A stretch of DNA of 64,000 nucleotides from Bretschneidera sinensis (taxonomy: Eukaryota; Streptophyta; Magnoliopsida; Brassicales; Akaniaceae). The translations under genes were made by a program, and so were the position numbers. The stretch lies in NCBI GenBank assembly GCA_023935145.1, contig CM043700.1:140333328-140397327 (forward strand). The letters are read 5' to 3'. Numbering within the stretch: position 1 is the stretch's first letter; each line of letters begins with the position of its first letter. The notes under the pieces were generated by a model. It was not told where the DNA came from, did no database searches, and saw only the letters and a list, made by a program, of their open reading frames with translations. This document shows, one piece after another, positions 45,900 to 57,998 of this stretch.

Positions 45900-48262
45900 T
45901 TTGTTAAAACATTTCCAGTTTATTATAGATGATTTTTCATGAGAGAAGCGCAAGTGAATTCTTCCAAAAAATGAAGGCCACGCATCTTGTGCTTGATATC
46001 CATTTTTGTAACAAAAAATACTCAGGTAAATGTCATATTTTATTTTATTTTATTTTTTTTTGTGTTTCTTTCACATGGTTTTCTTGTATGGCCAAGTGTT
46101 TTTTTTGGTCACTGAAGCTCTGCAACTTTATTTTACTTCAGGCATTGTGTACAAAAAATAAAATGATGCGTAGAATCTGATACGGTCTATTAGTATTTTA
46201 TTTATTTGAGAATTTCCTTGATATGTTAAAAGATCCAATCTATCTGAGAATCTCTTTGTTATTTGACTATCGTGTAAGAGTGGAAATGAGTCGCAGAGTC
46301 GGTGGCATGCAGAAAACGAGTTGGTAGAAACCAACAAAAAAGTGAACGTGTAATGTCATCAGTGTATCTAAGTTATAAACCATGGCTGCACCACACAAAG
46401 AAGGTTCACAAGTGAAAATGCCCAGACTTTGAATATGTTTTTGTCTTGTACTGACATCGGGAATGAAGTTAATGAAGATTTTGGCTGTGTGATTTTGGGA
46501 TCTGGAAAAACAGACACAGAAAGTCAGAAAGCAGTAGGCATAGAGAAGAACGAGCACTTCAATTTTAACTCTACCACCCAAAAAGGGAAAAGGTGAGCCG
46601 TAAACCACAAATCCACTCAGGATTAACCTTGGGCTGTTTGTTTCAACTTAATGAATGTATGCATTCTGAATTGCCACCTCCAAGCCTCATGTGATCACTG
46701 TCGGTGTAGGGGGCCCACCTGGCCCAATAACTTAGTGGGTGTTACTTAAGTAACTTTTTTGGGTAGAATTTTATTTACTTTTGGTCCCCCCATAAATCGT
46801 CTTTAGACAAAAACAAAAAAAATGAACATTGATTATGTGGATTCAATTTAAAGTAATTTTTTAATTTATCAAAATTTAAATTTAATAAAATTTAATTTTA
46901 AATTAAACGCAAATATCATCGACAATCATATCATGATAGGAATGCACATAATTTATTCCTTCTCTCTTCTTTTAATGGTACGGAATAGTTTATAATAAAA
47001 AAGGCAAAACATGGTTAGCTTGTTGATGACTAGATACCCATAAATTATGGGAATGTGAGTGTGTAAACACGAGTATCACTGTATCTCATCATACGTTAAT
47101 CATCTCATTTAAAAATGAAAATGGAGAAAAAAATAATTAAACTATCTATGACATGAATTTCCCTACACGCTTCACATGAATTGCACTTTTTGAGTATTGG
47201 GTTATGGGCAGCGCCATTTGATTAAGCGTAATTAAAAACGCAGCCCAACAATGTTCAAATTGTGAATTAAATCTGACATAAGATAAGGAAATTCCACTTT
47301 AAGAGGGACTAGCAGAGGTCGGTCAGCGGCTAGGATTGGACGGTGGTAGTGGATTATAATTAGTCTTTTTATATGTTGATGACAGAAGCAGGTGAGGGTT
47401 TTATGGCAAATCACCGGATTTTATTTTTTCAGAATCTATGTGGTACTGGAGTGATAGTTTGGTAAGGCAAGGGTGACTTAGAATGATATATTTTATTTTC
47501 TTTTTCTTCATTGAAAGGACTTGAATGATATTTTACAAATTATATAACGCAGTCACAGTTCATTGGTAAGCATATCCATTTTTGAAGTTCTTGCCATATT
47601 ATTATGACTTCCCATATTTTCTATATTGCCAATTATAGAAGTTCCTGCAGGGAAGTCTTCATATTGCCAGCACAATTGGATGCTGTCATACTATCAGAAT
47701 AAAACCAAAAAAAAAAAAAATTAATAAAAAAGAGAGTAAAACTAAAAAGTGCTGAAATTGATTTACCTTTGATATTCTTGCTTCTTATTTCCATATTAAA
47801 TATTTTTTTAAACAATTTTATAATCATTATTAGCATCAGAAATTCTTTGCATAACATATGTTCAAAGAATGGTGACCATCATATTAATTCTTTCCGATAA
47901 AAGCCAAATCAGTTAGTAAATTTGCATCTATGGTCCCAAATTCATGTGGTGATGCTTCATGATTCATACTGGTACCTTGCAACTCAGAATCATTTCACAG
48001 ATTCCTGAACTGAAACAGAGAAATATGTGGACTGTACTAATTTGACTGCGTTTAATTCGAATTTACCAACATAAGTTCATGAAATGAAAACAGACTTCAT
48101 TTTCCAGTTTTCCTAGCACAAAAAGCAGAAGTTTCTTTTCTCTGTTGGTCTGTGCCAAACAAACTAGTACAGTAAACTCCTTTTTCTGCAGTATCTAAAG
48201 AAAGAGGAAAAGAAAAAGGAAAAGGTACAGACATATCTTACACAAGATTCCCAATCAACTTC
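45900..48262. other. CBS 3' UTR and intergenic
   Basis: The CBS 3' UTR probably covers the first few hundred bases. From about 46650 the sequence is AT-rich with no supported gene, miRNA or transposon. The ORFs here are short and overlapping. Confidence 0.5.
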
Positions 48263-48352
48263 AATGCACATTACCAACTTACAACATTATAAAGCAAATC
48301 CAACAAAAATGCACATTACCAACTTACAACATTATAAAGCAAATCCAACAAA
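48263..48352 (+). repeat. tandem duplication in the phospholipase C promoter, 2 x 45 bp
   Basis: The 45-bp unit beginning AATGCACATTACC occurs twice without visible change. Each copy carries TATAAA (48288–48293 and 48333–48338), 120 and 75 bp before the ATG at 48410, so a candidate core promoter element is doubled. Confidence 0.95.
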
Positions 48353-48409
48353 ATAAGCAATAAAAAAGCAACCCCATTTACCAGAAAGCCTATCTCTTCC
48401 AATCCAACC

Positions 48410-50642
48410 ATGAAAGAATCCAAAACCAGACCTCCACCATCTCCATTTTCCTCCATTTTCTTACTGTTTCTCGTTCTGTCTTGTGTTTTATCACCAACCC
48501 ATTCTGCCATTGCAGTTGAATCACCCATCAAGACCATTGTTGTTTTGGTCATGGAGAATAGATCCTTTGACCACATGCTTGGGTGGATGAAGAAATCCAT
48601 CAGCCCATCAATCAACGGGGTCACGGGAGAAGAATGCAACCCGGTTTCAACCAACAAAACAGGTACTCAAACCATTTGCTTCAAAGATGATGCTGAGTTT
48701 GTGGATCCGGATCCGGGTCACTCGTTTGAAGCTGTGGAGAAACAGGTATTTGGCTCTGGTTCGATTCCTTCAATGACTGGTTTTGTGGAACAGGCTCTTT
48801 CAATGTCTGATAACCTTTCTGAAACTGTCATGAAAGGCTTTAAGCCTGGGTCTGTGCCAATTTATGCTGCTCTTGTACGAGAATTTGCTGTTTTTGATCG
48901 ATGGTTCTCTTCAATTCCTGGCCCCACCCAACCCAATAGGCTGTTTGTTTACTCTGCTACTTCTCATGGCTCAACAAGCCATGTGAAGAAGCAGCTGGCA
49001 CAAGGGTACCCACAAAAGACCATATTCGATTCACTTCATGAGAATGGTATCAACTTTGGTGTTTACTTCCAAAACATACCCACAATTCTGTTCTATAGAA
49101 ATTTGAGGAAATTGAAATACATTTTCAAGTTCCACCAGTTTGATTTGAAATTCAAGAGTGATGCTAAAAAGGGGAAATTGCCCAGCTTAACTGTGATAGA
49201 GCCTCGGTATTTTGATCTTAAAGGAGTCCCTGCAAATGATGATCACCCATCTCATGATGTTGCAAATGGGCAAAAGTTTGTTAAGGAGGTTTATGAGACA
49301 TTAAGAGCTAGTCCTCAGTGGAATGAGACCCTTTTGGTCATTACTTATGATGAGCATGGTGGGTTTTATGATCATGTGGAAACTCCTTATGTCAATGTTC
49401 CTAACCCAGATGGGAATACTGGCCCTGCTCCTTTCTTCTTTAAGTTTGATAGGCTTGGTGTTCGTGTGCCCACAATTATGGTCTCTCCTTGGATCAAGAA
49501 AGGAACTGGTATGCTCAAAATTCTTATTACAGGACCTTTTTTTATTTTTGCTTCTAGCTATTGTTGGGTTAAATCTGTTCTGTAAGACATAGCTTAATCT
49601 TAATTTTCTTTTGGGATGACATCATTTTGTCAATTAGCCTTGATTTTGAGATTATTTTTGGGTTTGGTTTGGTTGGGTTGATCTTCTTGGTAAAGAGTCT
49701 TCTGCATAGAACTTTTTTTGTGTGGATTGAGTGGAATTTTGTTGAGGTGAGTGGTTATTGTTTTGAATTCAACTGACTTTTAACAAGTTCATATTACAAT
49801 TTTCGAATGCAATCACAGCTGAAGAATATAAGTGATTCAGTTAGCATACAGTAATGTCTTTGGTTCATATTGTATCGAATTGTACATGAGATTGTTCTAT
49901 GCTGTTTTTTTTCAGTGATAAGTGGGCCAAAAGGACCTGCTCCTAACTCTGAGTTCGAGCACTCTTCTATTCCTGCAACAATAAAGAAAATGTTCAACCT
50001 CTCCTCTAATTTCTTGACTCACAGAGATGCTTGGGCTGGCACATTTGAGGAGGTTGTGGAGGGGTTGACCTCTCCTAGAACGGATTGCCCAGGTACTAAT
50101 TCTTTCAACCCAATTGCCATCGTGGGTGTCTGGTTGTAAAAAAATCTCCAGTTTTTCAAGAAAATTTTGCATTTGAAGCATTTTTTTTGGAAAAAGATTT
50201 CATGGAAGTTTGTTGTCAATGCTAATCTAGAAAGGAAAAAAAAACGTCGATTACAGGTAGAAACATAGAAATTTGTTGCGGTTTTTGTAAATTGATGGGT
50301 TGCTGGAAAAATTTCAGTATTTATTTCTATGAATTTGTTGCAGAGACCTTGCCAGGTGTGGCACCATTGAGGAGAACAGAAGCAAAAGAAGACAGAGGGC
50401 TATCTGAGTTTCAGGGTGAAGTAGTTCAACTAGCAGCTGTTCTTAATGGTGACCATTACTTGAGCAGCTTTCCAGATGAGATGGGGAAGAAGATGAGCGT
50501 GAAAGAAGCTCATGAGTACGTGAGTGGAGCTGCCTCACGGTTTATAAGAGCAAGCAAAGAAGCCATCAAGTTGGGAGCAGATGAATCTGCCATTGTAGAT
50601 ATGAGATCATCACTCACTACAAGAGCCTCACTCCACAATTAG
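48410..50642 (+). CDS. NPC6: non-specific phospholipase C (NPC6-like)
   Basis: Three exons (48410–49508, 49916–50092, 50344–50642) splice in phase to 524 aa. A hydrophobic signal peptide covers about residues 13–32 ([15 protein letters not shown]). The phosphoesterase domain follows, with [15 protein letters not shown] near 48–62, PGPTQPNR near 170, DDHPSHDV near 280 and [11 protein letters not shown] near 311–321. These hold the metal- and substrate-contacting Asp, His, Asn and Arg residues of the NPC/acid phosphatase fold. NPCs hydrolyse phosphatidylcholine and other phospholipids to diacylglycerol in membrane remodelling and signalling. Clade: the secreted NPC1/2/6 type. NPC6 is preferred because of the syntenic neighbours. 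An open frame continues past 49508 into intron 1 and should not be used as the end. Confidence 0.95.
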
Positions 50643-50761
50643 TTTACCTCTCCTTTCTTATATATTTAGTATTTATCTATTCATGTCCCTCAGAAGAACC
50701 TCACTCCACAATTAGTTTACCTCTCTTATATATTTAGTATTTATCTATTCATGTCCCTCAC
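50621..50761 (+). repeat. tandem duplication over the stop codon and 3' UTR of the phospholipase C gene
   Basis: Copy 1 (50621–50693) includes the last codons, the TAG and the start of the 3' UTR. Copy 2 (50694–50761) repeats the CTCACTCCACAATTAG stretch and the following UTR with a 5-bp gap. The second copy lies after the stop and so is untranslated. A poly(A) signal AATAAA is at 50810–50815. Confidence 0.92.
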
Positions 50762-52381
50762 AGATTTTAGGAATTTGTTTTTCCTCATTAAATTTGTTAG
50801 GTAATATGCAATAAAATCTAAAGAAAGTAGTAGTGCTTGTGTTTCGAAGCTCGAGTTTCCAATCACCTATCTGTCAGATGGCCATGAAGACAAATGAAAC
50901 TGTCCTTGAAAGCAGCTAAATGCCTAACGCGCGTAGCTACTTGTAAAGCATGATGGGCTTATCTTAGAGTTTTAGGTTTAGGAAAAGGTTCAAGCCTAAT
51001 TTATCGAAGCTTTAAGAATTTGATTTTTAATGGACAATCATGATGTCAAGACACTACTGTTTCATTTCCGATGAGCTGATAAACCTGTTCTGGTTGCCGG
51101 TGAAGTTGGAGAAATTCTTACATGTTTTGGGCACACGAGGAATTCACGTATCAAGAGCATTTACAATCATTGATGATCTGTCTCATCAATGGATGTAAAT
51201 GCTATGGCACATAGATTCCTCATGTTCTCATAACATTTAAGAATTTTTCAGTGTTGCCACATTTTGGCATGTCCATGAGGCTCCATACAGGCAAGTACAC
51301 TCTTAACAAATAGCAATACCAAAATTGGTTGCATGACCACAGCCGACTGACCTAACAGTCACCTTTAAATCCTCTATTTAAGAAACCTGGGTTCAATCTC
51401 CATCTCATTCAATGTACCAAAAAAAATCTGTGGTTGACATTGCAGCTGGATTGGTATAAATCAAAATGGGTCCCAGACTCCTAGTTTCTGTGCTTTGCCT
51501 TGTTTCTGTGCTTTGCCTTGTACGGTGGGTGGCAAACAGGAATAGGCAGAACGGAGTACAATTGCTGGCTCTCTTAAATTCCCTTTGCTTCCTGTCCATC
51601 ATGTGGTTTACATCCTTCCACCTATACATAGTAAACTGGTTCTTGCGATACCCGATCAGAAGCAACACAGACATTTGCAGTAACCAGTTGAAAGTAAAAG
51701 CACAAATTTAACTGGCTGTCTATAAAATTATTGTCATCCAACCCTCAGTTACTTCTGTAGAATGTTATAACCCCTGTAGAATTTGGCAACATCAATAAGC
51801 AGATATAGAAGGCCTTTTGTCTTACAGTTCGTATCAAAATGAGTGCTTATCAAGCCCTTCCATACTGAATTGAAAACACACAAAAAAAAGGGCAAGCCAA
51901 GGAGAAAACAAAATCAGAGCAAGGATCATGCATAAAGAGGAGGTAATCACATCATGAACAGCTTATATAAGGGCTCAAATTATGAAACTTGTGCATCAAA
52001 TTACAGATTAAAATCCATCTACTTCATCTCATCTATGAATCAAATGAATAATTCCATCATATCAAATTACTATAAAATGAGATACAAGTAATTCATGGCT
52101 GAATCTTGTTTCAACGCGTTCATCGATGATTTTAAACATGTCAGGATACACAAAACTTTTACTGTTCCATTTCTGACTCAAAATTCTTCTAAGATAATAC
52201 ATTTGTTTACCACCGAGAACCTAATCACCCACATCAGATTTGTTTGAAAGACATATACAATGAATAAATGTTGTACTTCTATGAAATTTGTCAGGACAGA
52301 AGCACCATAACCTTGCGCAGGTATCAGGCATATATCTATTCTAAGGTACCTCTTTAAAGACCAAGGTATTTATCCAGAACT
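50762..52381. other. intergenic between the NPC and MED30 genes
   Basis: No gene is supported. It contains a possible short SINE (51340–51425) and an 18-bp direct repeat near 51485–51520. The last 400 bp are probably the 3' UTR of the minus-strand MED30 gene. Confidence 0.5.
51340..51425 (+). mobile_element. possible short SINE
   Basis: A box-B-like GGGTTCAATC lies 30 bases before an A8 tail (51418–51425), preceded by a tRNA-like stretch with a weak box A. The plan resembles the element at 42014–42127. No clean target duplication was found, so this is tentative. Confidence 0.35.
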
Positions 52382-54318
52382 TCAAACAGAACAGGGACTT
52401 TGCCATGTTGATATGTCTGTAATAAGATCTCGCAGCTGAGCTATAAGAAGTTTGAGATATGTGTTCTTGTTTGCAAGATCCTACATTTAAAAATGCCACA
52501 TAAGTAGAAACTTCAGTCAGAGTACTAAATAAGACAAACAGGGCACTACAAGATTAATACTAAAAGAATATACCCATTACAAGGGTAGTATATGAATTGC
52601 TCTTTTTGGAATTCCAACTAAGAACTGTAATTGTCTAAAGAGAAAAGAAATTGTTCAATGCCTTAATAATTGCAGGTAAAAACAATTTCACCACTATGAA
52701 ATCAGAGTTCACTGCAAACTACCTTCCTCAGGCTAGAGGCTCGCTCCTCCAACTTCTCGATTTCAGCTTGATCTGCGGGGGAAGCTGCACCGCATGCAAT
52801 TGAATCCGTTTCAAATGCTTTTGCCTATTTAAGATGAAAAGACCACATAAGCTTAATTTGCACGTGATAAACTACTCCATTGCAGCCAAAATATATCACA
52901 GGTTGCATATTTGTGCACGATAAACTTGACGAGAAATATACATAACAAGATACTAGACGAGGATTGTATGACACTAATACATTAGAAACAAAATACTCAG
53001 AAAAGATGGGTAGATCCACAAGATATAACCTCAGGAATTAAATTACGAAAAAGTAGACGATGCTTCAGGCCACCATATCGTGTACGGAGCTGTCTACTAC
53101 TTTGCAAATTGCGAAATCTTTTGAGGAATTTATTCTCCCTGGGAGAAAGAAAAAAAATTCTCTCATGGAAGAGCTGCCATTTAACTGTATGCACAAGTTC
53201 ACAGATTGAGATGGATCTCCAGCACCACTCTTTCCCAATTAAATTTTCTCACACTGTTTTAGATTTCCATTCAGAGAGGTACATAGACTTCATATTCTTA
53301 GCTGGTTCCACCACCGTTTCTAATACTTACAATGTCAACGTTATTAATAACTTAGTCATTGAGATTCTAATGCAGTTCACATTTCCTGCCATTCCATGTC
53401 ACATTCTGATCAGTCTGACGGGGTTGTGATGGTTCCTAATGGACTACTAGTCCTACTGCACACCCAGAGATGTATCTGGCTCTCATAGTTTTGTTTATTC
53501 TATATTGCATACAAAAAATAATTTCATCTCTGATTCTAGAATGACAAATCGCACAAAGTTGTTCATTCCTTAATTGAACACAATCAACACAAACTTCTCT
53601 TGCTCATTACCCATCAATCCATCATTGCTTCCACTAAAACTGCTAAGGCTATGCATGCCCCTTTTCCTCACACTGGCTCTCAATTCCCAATCTTTTGTTA
53701 TACATTACTCCTATAATGCAGCAAGACTTAAAAACAGAATTTCACAAAAAAAAAAATATTTTTGTTCCATCACAATCTGTATCAAAATCTCCACTTCTCA
53801 AGAAAAGAAAACCCAAAAAGCCTTAGTATTATTAACACAGCACAATGAAATCTCACAACCAACGGAAGTAATTAAAAAAAAAAAAAACAAATTGACCAAA
53901 GCTATGATATTGCTCGCTTTTTTCTTAAAGTTACCTTTTGAGAATTGGGAATAGCGGCAAGAACAGCACGAAGCGAAGCGATGGAGTTCTTGTAGCGAAG
54001 GCGAGCCTCGTCGAGAGCGCTATTGCCACTGCCACCACCAGCGACGCCGCCGCCGCCCATCTCCAAGTGGTGTGCGGCTCCATCAGAGGACGACACATCG
54101 CCGATCGAGGAAACCAAAGGAGGCCCATTGGTCGTTCCAGCAGCTGAATAGGGAGTGGTCGCCCACAAAGCAGGATTACAGAGCTCGTCGTTCATGGATG
54201 AGAGGATCTGGAAAGCTGCCTCTATCGTCTCTTCTAGATGCTTCTTCCCCTCCATTGCTAGCTCCTGCGTTGTCTTTGGGCTCGTTATAGAGTTCGCGGC
54301 GGGTTTATTATCTTCCAT
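52382..54318 (-). CDS. MED30: Mediator complex subunit 30
   Basis: Three minus-strand exons (54318–53935, 52824–52723, 52480–52382) give 194 aa. The N-terminal half starts [13 protein letters not shown] and has the conserved helix [20 protein letters not shown] near 19–38. A Gly/Ser-rich linker ([14 protein letters not shown]) follows, then [19 protein letters not shown]. The end is [14 protein letters not shown], the usual plant MED30 C-terminus. MED30 is a nuclear subunit of Mediator, which links transcription factors to RNA polymerase II. Length matches the Arabidopsis protein (about 190 aa). Frame also runs upstream of the ATG, but that sequence is leader. A tRNA gene sits 127 bp upstream on the same strand. 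Confidence 0.95.
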
Positions 54319-54444
54319 TCCTTTCGTTTTAGGTTGTGGGCTCTCGATTTTCTGAGAAAATCTGAAAAAGTAAATTTGCAAAGCCTTAACTCTGTGACAG
54401 TGGACAGTACACTGAATCTATATTATTTGCAAAAGGGAAATTAT

Positions 54445-54526
54445 CGTCGACAGCAGGGTTCGAACCTGCGCGGGCGAAGCCCAACAGATTTCAAGTCTGT
54501 CTCCTTGACCACTCGGACATATCGAC
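54445..54526 (-). tRNA. tRNA-Ser (anticodon UGA)
   Basis: 82 nt, minus strand. The 7-bp acceptor stem (GTCGATA with TGTCGAC) contains one G:U. The anticodon loop is CTTGAAA between CAGA and TCTG, giving UGA. A long variable arm (GGGCTTCGCCC) marks a class II tRNA, and the T arm reads CAGGTTCGAACCCTG. The discriminator base is G, as in serine tRNAs. A CAA motif lies just upstream and a T4 run for termination lies just downstream. Confidence 0.97.
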
Positions 54527-54760
54527 CTTGTTGATATACCATATCAACAATCAATTTATTTAATCTATTTTAGCCTGTTCCTTTCTTTTTCAAGGTAACT
54601 AAAGTAACCCAATCAAGAGGCAAAGAATTTGATTAGAAGTGTTCATTATTGAAAATTTTAAAATTGAGCATCTCACTAAAATCATGCATAGCTTGTAATT
54701 TGTATACAATAACACAGGCTTAATTGCATTAGCATAGCATTGAGTTGTGAATCAATACAT

Positions 54761-55203
54761 TCTCATATATTGGCAGGGGTAGGTTTTGTGGCTTTTGAAG
54801 GAAGACACTGCATTTTCAGGAGAGCTCTTTCTGTTGCTGCTTACTCTGCTTTTCAAGCTGAAGCCCAATCCATTTTGTCAGCAATGCAATGGGTTAAAGA
54901 AAGACAGTTTTCTCAAATAGCTATTAGCACAGACTCTTCTTCTATTATCATCAATCTTCTTCACTCTTTTTTGGCAAAAACTACCTCTAATATTTTCCCT
55001 ACCTCTAGCTTTCCTTCTACCATTTTGTATGATATAGTTTCCTTAGGCTCTTTTGTGGTTTGTAAGGTTGCTATGGTTGATAGACAGGCAGTTCAGCAAG
55101 CTCATAATCTTGCTCAATATGCTAGGACATGGTACTTTGAGTAGTTTTATTTCTCTTTATCAATGAAGTTTTTTGATAAAAATAAAAATAAAAAATCTCA
55201 TAT
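54761..55203 (+). mobile_element. 5'-truncated LINE insertion with RNase H domain
   Basis: The 8-mer TCTCATAT flanks 54769–55195 (54761–54768 and 55196–55203). The insert encodes an uninterrupted RNase H-like C-terminus (AGVGFVAFEG, AEAQSILSAMQW, ISTDSSSIIINLL, AHNLAQYART) ending at a stop at 55144. A short 3' UTR and an A-rich tail (AAAAATAAAAATAAAAAA) follow. The domain has kept its acidic residues. The open frame extends left through flanking DNA but has no ATG there. Confidence 0.82.
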
Positions 55204-55625
55204 GTAACAATATTAAATGCATTAAGTATAAACTTATGAACATAGAATTAATAAATTTTTTTATTACCTTTTTACTACATGTTTAAATATAAAAAAAAAT
55301 TATTATATATTTCGAATTTAAGTAAATTCGATTAATCATAACGTGTTATGTCAACTTTTACTCCACCCATTATAATTTGAGAGGTCTACCTAGCCAGACT
55401 TATGCAAGAATTTATACCATGCAAGTGTTAGGCCTTACACATTTAATTTTTTTTCAATAAAAGAACACACTCACACCAAGAAAAAGAAAAAGAAAGATCG
55501 AAACAGAAAACGGTGCGTTTTAGTACTTCGTGGGCCAAAAGAGCCAAGACTCGAGCGAGAGAAGTTGAGATGCCTCTAACAGAGAAGGATAACGATTAAC
55601 AACCAAACTCTTTTAGTGAAAAAAC
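55204..55625. other. promoter side of the thylakoid lumen protein gene
   Basis: No gene seen. Purine-rich runs just before 55500 and the sequence to 55626 probably contain the promoter and 5' UTR. Confidence 0.5.
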
Positions 55626-56777
55626 ATGAGTTTGATTGGTCATCTTCTCCCTCCTTACCTTTCCCCCTCCAAACCATTAACCACCACAGCCTCTCATCAT
55701 CTCCGAAATCCGATACCCTCTTCACAGAATCACAACTCAAAACCAATTCTCTTATCCAATCTACTCTCCTTAGCCCTTACTATAGCCTTGAACTCTCCAT
55801 TACCTTCCTTTGCAATCCCTTCTTTCAGCTCTCAGTCTTCTCCTCCCCCTTCCACCACCCCATTTGCCCAGTCCAAGTTCTTGCAGACTGGACTAGAAAA
55901 TGGGTTTGTACTAAATTCTTTTATGGGCTTTACTCTCTCTCTCCATCTAGTGTAGTTTTTTTTGTTGTTGATAACTTTATGTAATGCTTTGTTTGTTTGT
56001 AGAAAAATTAGCCCTTGCCCATCAACCAATCCGGGATGTGTGTCAACGAATCCGAAATCGTCATCTTTTGCATTCCCATGGACGATTCCTGAGAATGCGA
56101 CAGAGGATGCAATTCAGGTTTTGAAGATAGATACATACTTACACATTGCTGCATTTGACTAAAAAAAATTAGTTTATTGTGGGTTAAGGTTTGTTTGGCT
56201 TTGAATTTTATTGCAGAAATTGCAGGAAGCAATCCTAGAGACTCAGAAAAATGCAAAGATTCAGGTCGTTGAAGATACCCCAAATGGTAATTACACTTTA
56301 TTCCATCCAAATTGAAAGAAGCAGAATTGTTTCTATTCAAACATAAATAATGTATGTAAACTAAATTTAATTTGCCTTAATGTGGATCAGAGTAAAATTA
56401 AGGTCTGATATAGGAAGGAGAAGAGGGAAAATAACAAACCAAAGCCTAGTTTTTAACATATTTATCTATCGAATTTGTACGTGCTAAACTGCTAATAGAT
56501 GCATTAGTTAGTGATTTTCTTTTCTAAGACTTAACTGATAATGGAAACAAATTTAGGCCAATATTTACAAGCTGAGGTTGATGGAGGGTTTGGCCGGGAC
56601 ATTCTAGAATTTCTGGTGAAAGGAGATGTGGTTTCTTATAGGTGTATGGCCACGAAAGTAACGTATATATACCCTTTCACTACAGCTTTAGGGGATTCAA
56701 AGGGACAGGAAGAGAGAATGAAGAAGATTATAGACCAACTAGGCTGGTACGCTCCGAGTTTTGATTCCATGGATTAG
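55626..56777 (+). CDS. thylakoid lumenal protein, DUF1499 family (17.9-kDa type)
   Basis: Four exons (55626–55903, 56003–56117, 56217–56286, 56557–56777) splice in phase to 227 aa. The N-terminus is Ser/Pro-rich with a plastid transit peptide, followed near residues 44–62 by a hydrophobic stretch ending SFA (LLSLALTIAL…PSFA), a lumen-targeting signal. The mature part has CPSTNPGCVSTNPKSSSFAF, then KLQEAILETQKNAKIQVVED and VTYIYPFTTALGDSKGQEER, as in DUF1499 proteins. The Arabidopsis relative is annotated as the 17.9-kDa thylakoid lumen protein (AT4G24930, from memory). Biochemical function is unknown. The two Cys in CPSTNPGC may form a disulfide. Confidence 0.9.
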
Positions 56778-57998
56778 ACTAATCAACTATTGCCTGTAAA
56801 CAAGAATTATTAGATTTAAGTCATTTTTTTATAGTATCATTTTCATCCTTATTTATCTACCAAGTATTGATGTTAATATCACATTGTACTGCTCGATCCT
56901 CAGAATATTATAGCAGAGAATTGCACCCGATTTCTGAATGTATGTACATCTTTAGCTATCATTTGCTTAGTGAACTTTAAAAAATTTCTTGTGTAAAATG
57001 TTTACTGTCTAACCATTTAATCCACCCAAACCCTTGGTTACCTTTAGGATAATCACATTTTGGTATCCAAAACTATACACGACACTTTGATTGTTTGTGT
57101 GGTTATTTCAATCACACATGCATTTGCAACTTTGTTTTTCGAATAAATTTATGGATCAGATTGATTAAAAGGCATCTAAACTGACATTTCATTAGTTCAT
57201 AGCGACTATGGGTCTCCCTGCAGTGTTCCAGTCAGAAAAAGAAAGGGAAAAAAGAGATACATATTTGTTTTATTTGAGTGCCGGTAGTGTGTCTTTCTAA
57301 AACAATTCTGCCTGGCATTCATCCCTCTATGGCGGAAAAAGGGATTCTTCCGTCTTAGCTCGCTATATAGTTGACACCTTGAAGAAATGTGACTTGTTCC
57401 AATATTGAGCAGAACAGCAAGATGATGCTGAACTGGCTAACCGAATTGATGAATGTTGTATCTGTAGAAGTTGGTAATTGACCATATTATAGCTTTATAG
57501 GCGGAAAACGAAAACTTAACTTTCCTTTACAAAAGGGAAAGAAGGAAGTGACAGCCAAAATAGTGCAGGGATCACTTGGACTTGGTGATTGGAGGTGAGC
57601 TAAAAGCTGTTTCCTTCAGACTTTGTAAATTCTATGTTGATGACAAAATCCATCTCTTGCTGGACCCTCATGGGCATGGTCCTAGTGGTAGCTGAACTAT
57701 GCAGAGCTTTGTGGGTTATCATTATGTGGTGCATAATTGTGCTGGAAATCTTAGTATCATCCTGACTTGATTCTAATGTAGTTTGCAGTGTTCGATTCTT
57801 TGTTGTTGGGTTCGTAGTTTTGTCAGCTGAGCTCAACAACAGATTACCAAATTGGTTTGGTATTGTTTAGGTAAATTTGACTTGTTGATTCAGACCATTT
57901 GAGTTTACGTATTGACTTGGTAAATGTCTTACAAATTACTTGATTGATTAGTTTAAGTTCAAAATGTTTGGCTCTTGGTTTGAGGTGGAGAAACTTTA
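56778..57998. other. intergenic, no gene seen
   Basis: The first part is probably the 3' UTR of the lumen protein gene. No domain-bearing ORF occurs. Confidence 0.5.

Noticed and set aside
48316..48657. 113-aa ORF on the minus strand over the start of the NPC gene
   Set aside because: Antisense shadow of a conserved coding exon. No own domain.
51466..51711. 81-aa hydrophobic ORF (MGPRLLVSVLCLV…)
   Set aside because: Its signal-peptide-like start comes from an 18-bp direct repeat. No homology recognised, and no promoter or splice context.
54740..55144. 134-aa ORF with an RNase H-like domain as a stand-alone gene
   Set aside because: It lacks an ATG at its start, and its left part lies outside an 8-bp-flanked insert with an A-rich tail. 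It is a truncated LINE.
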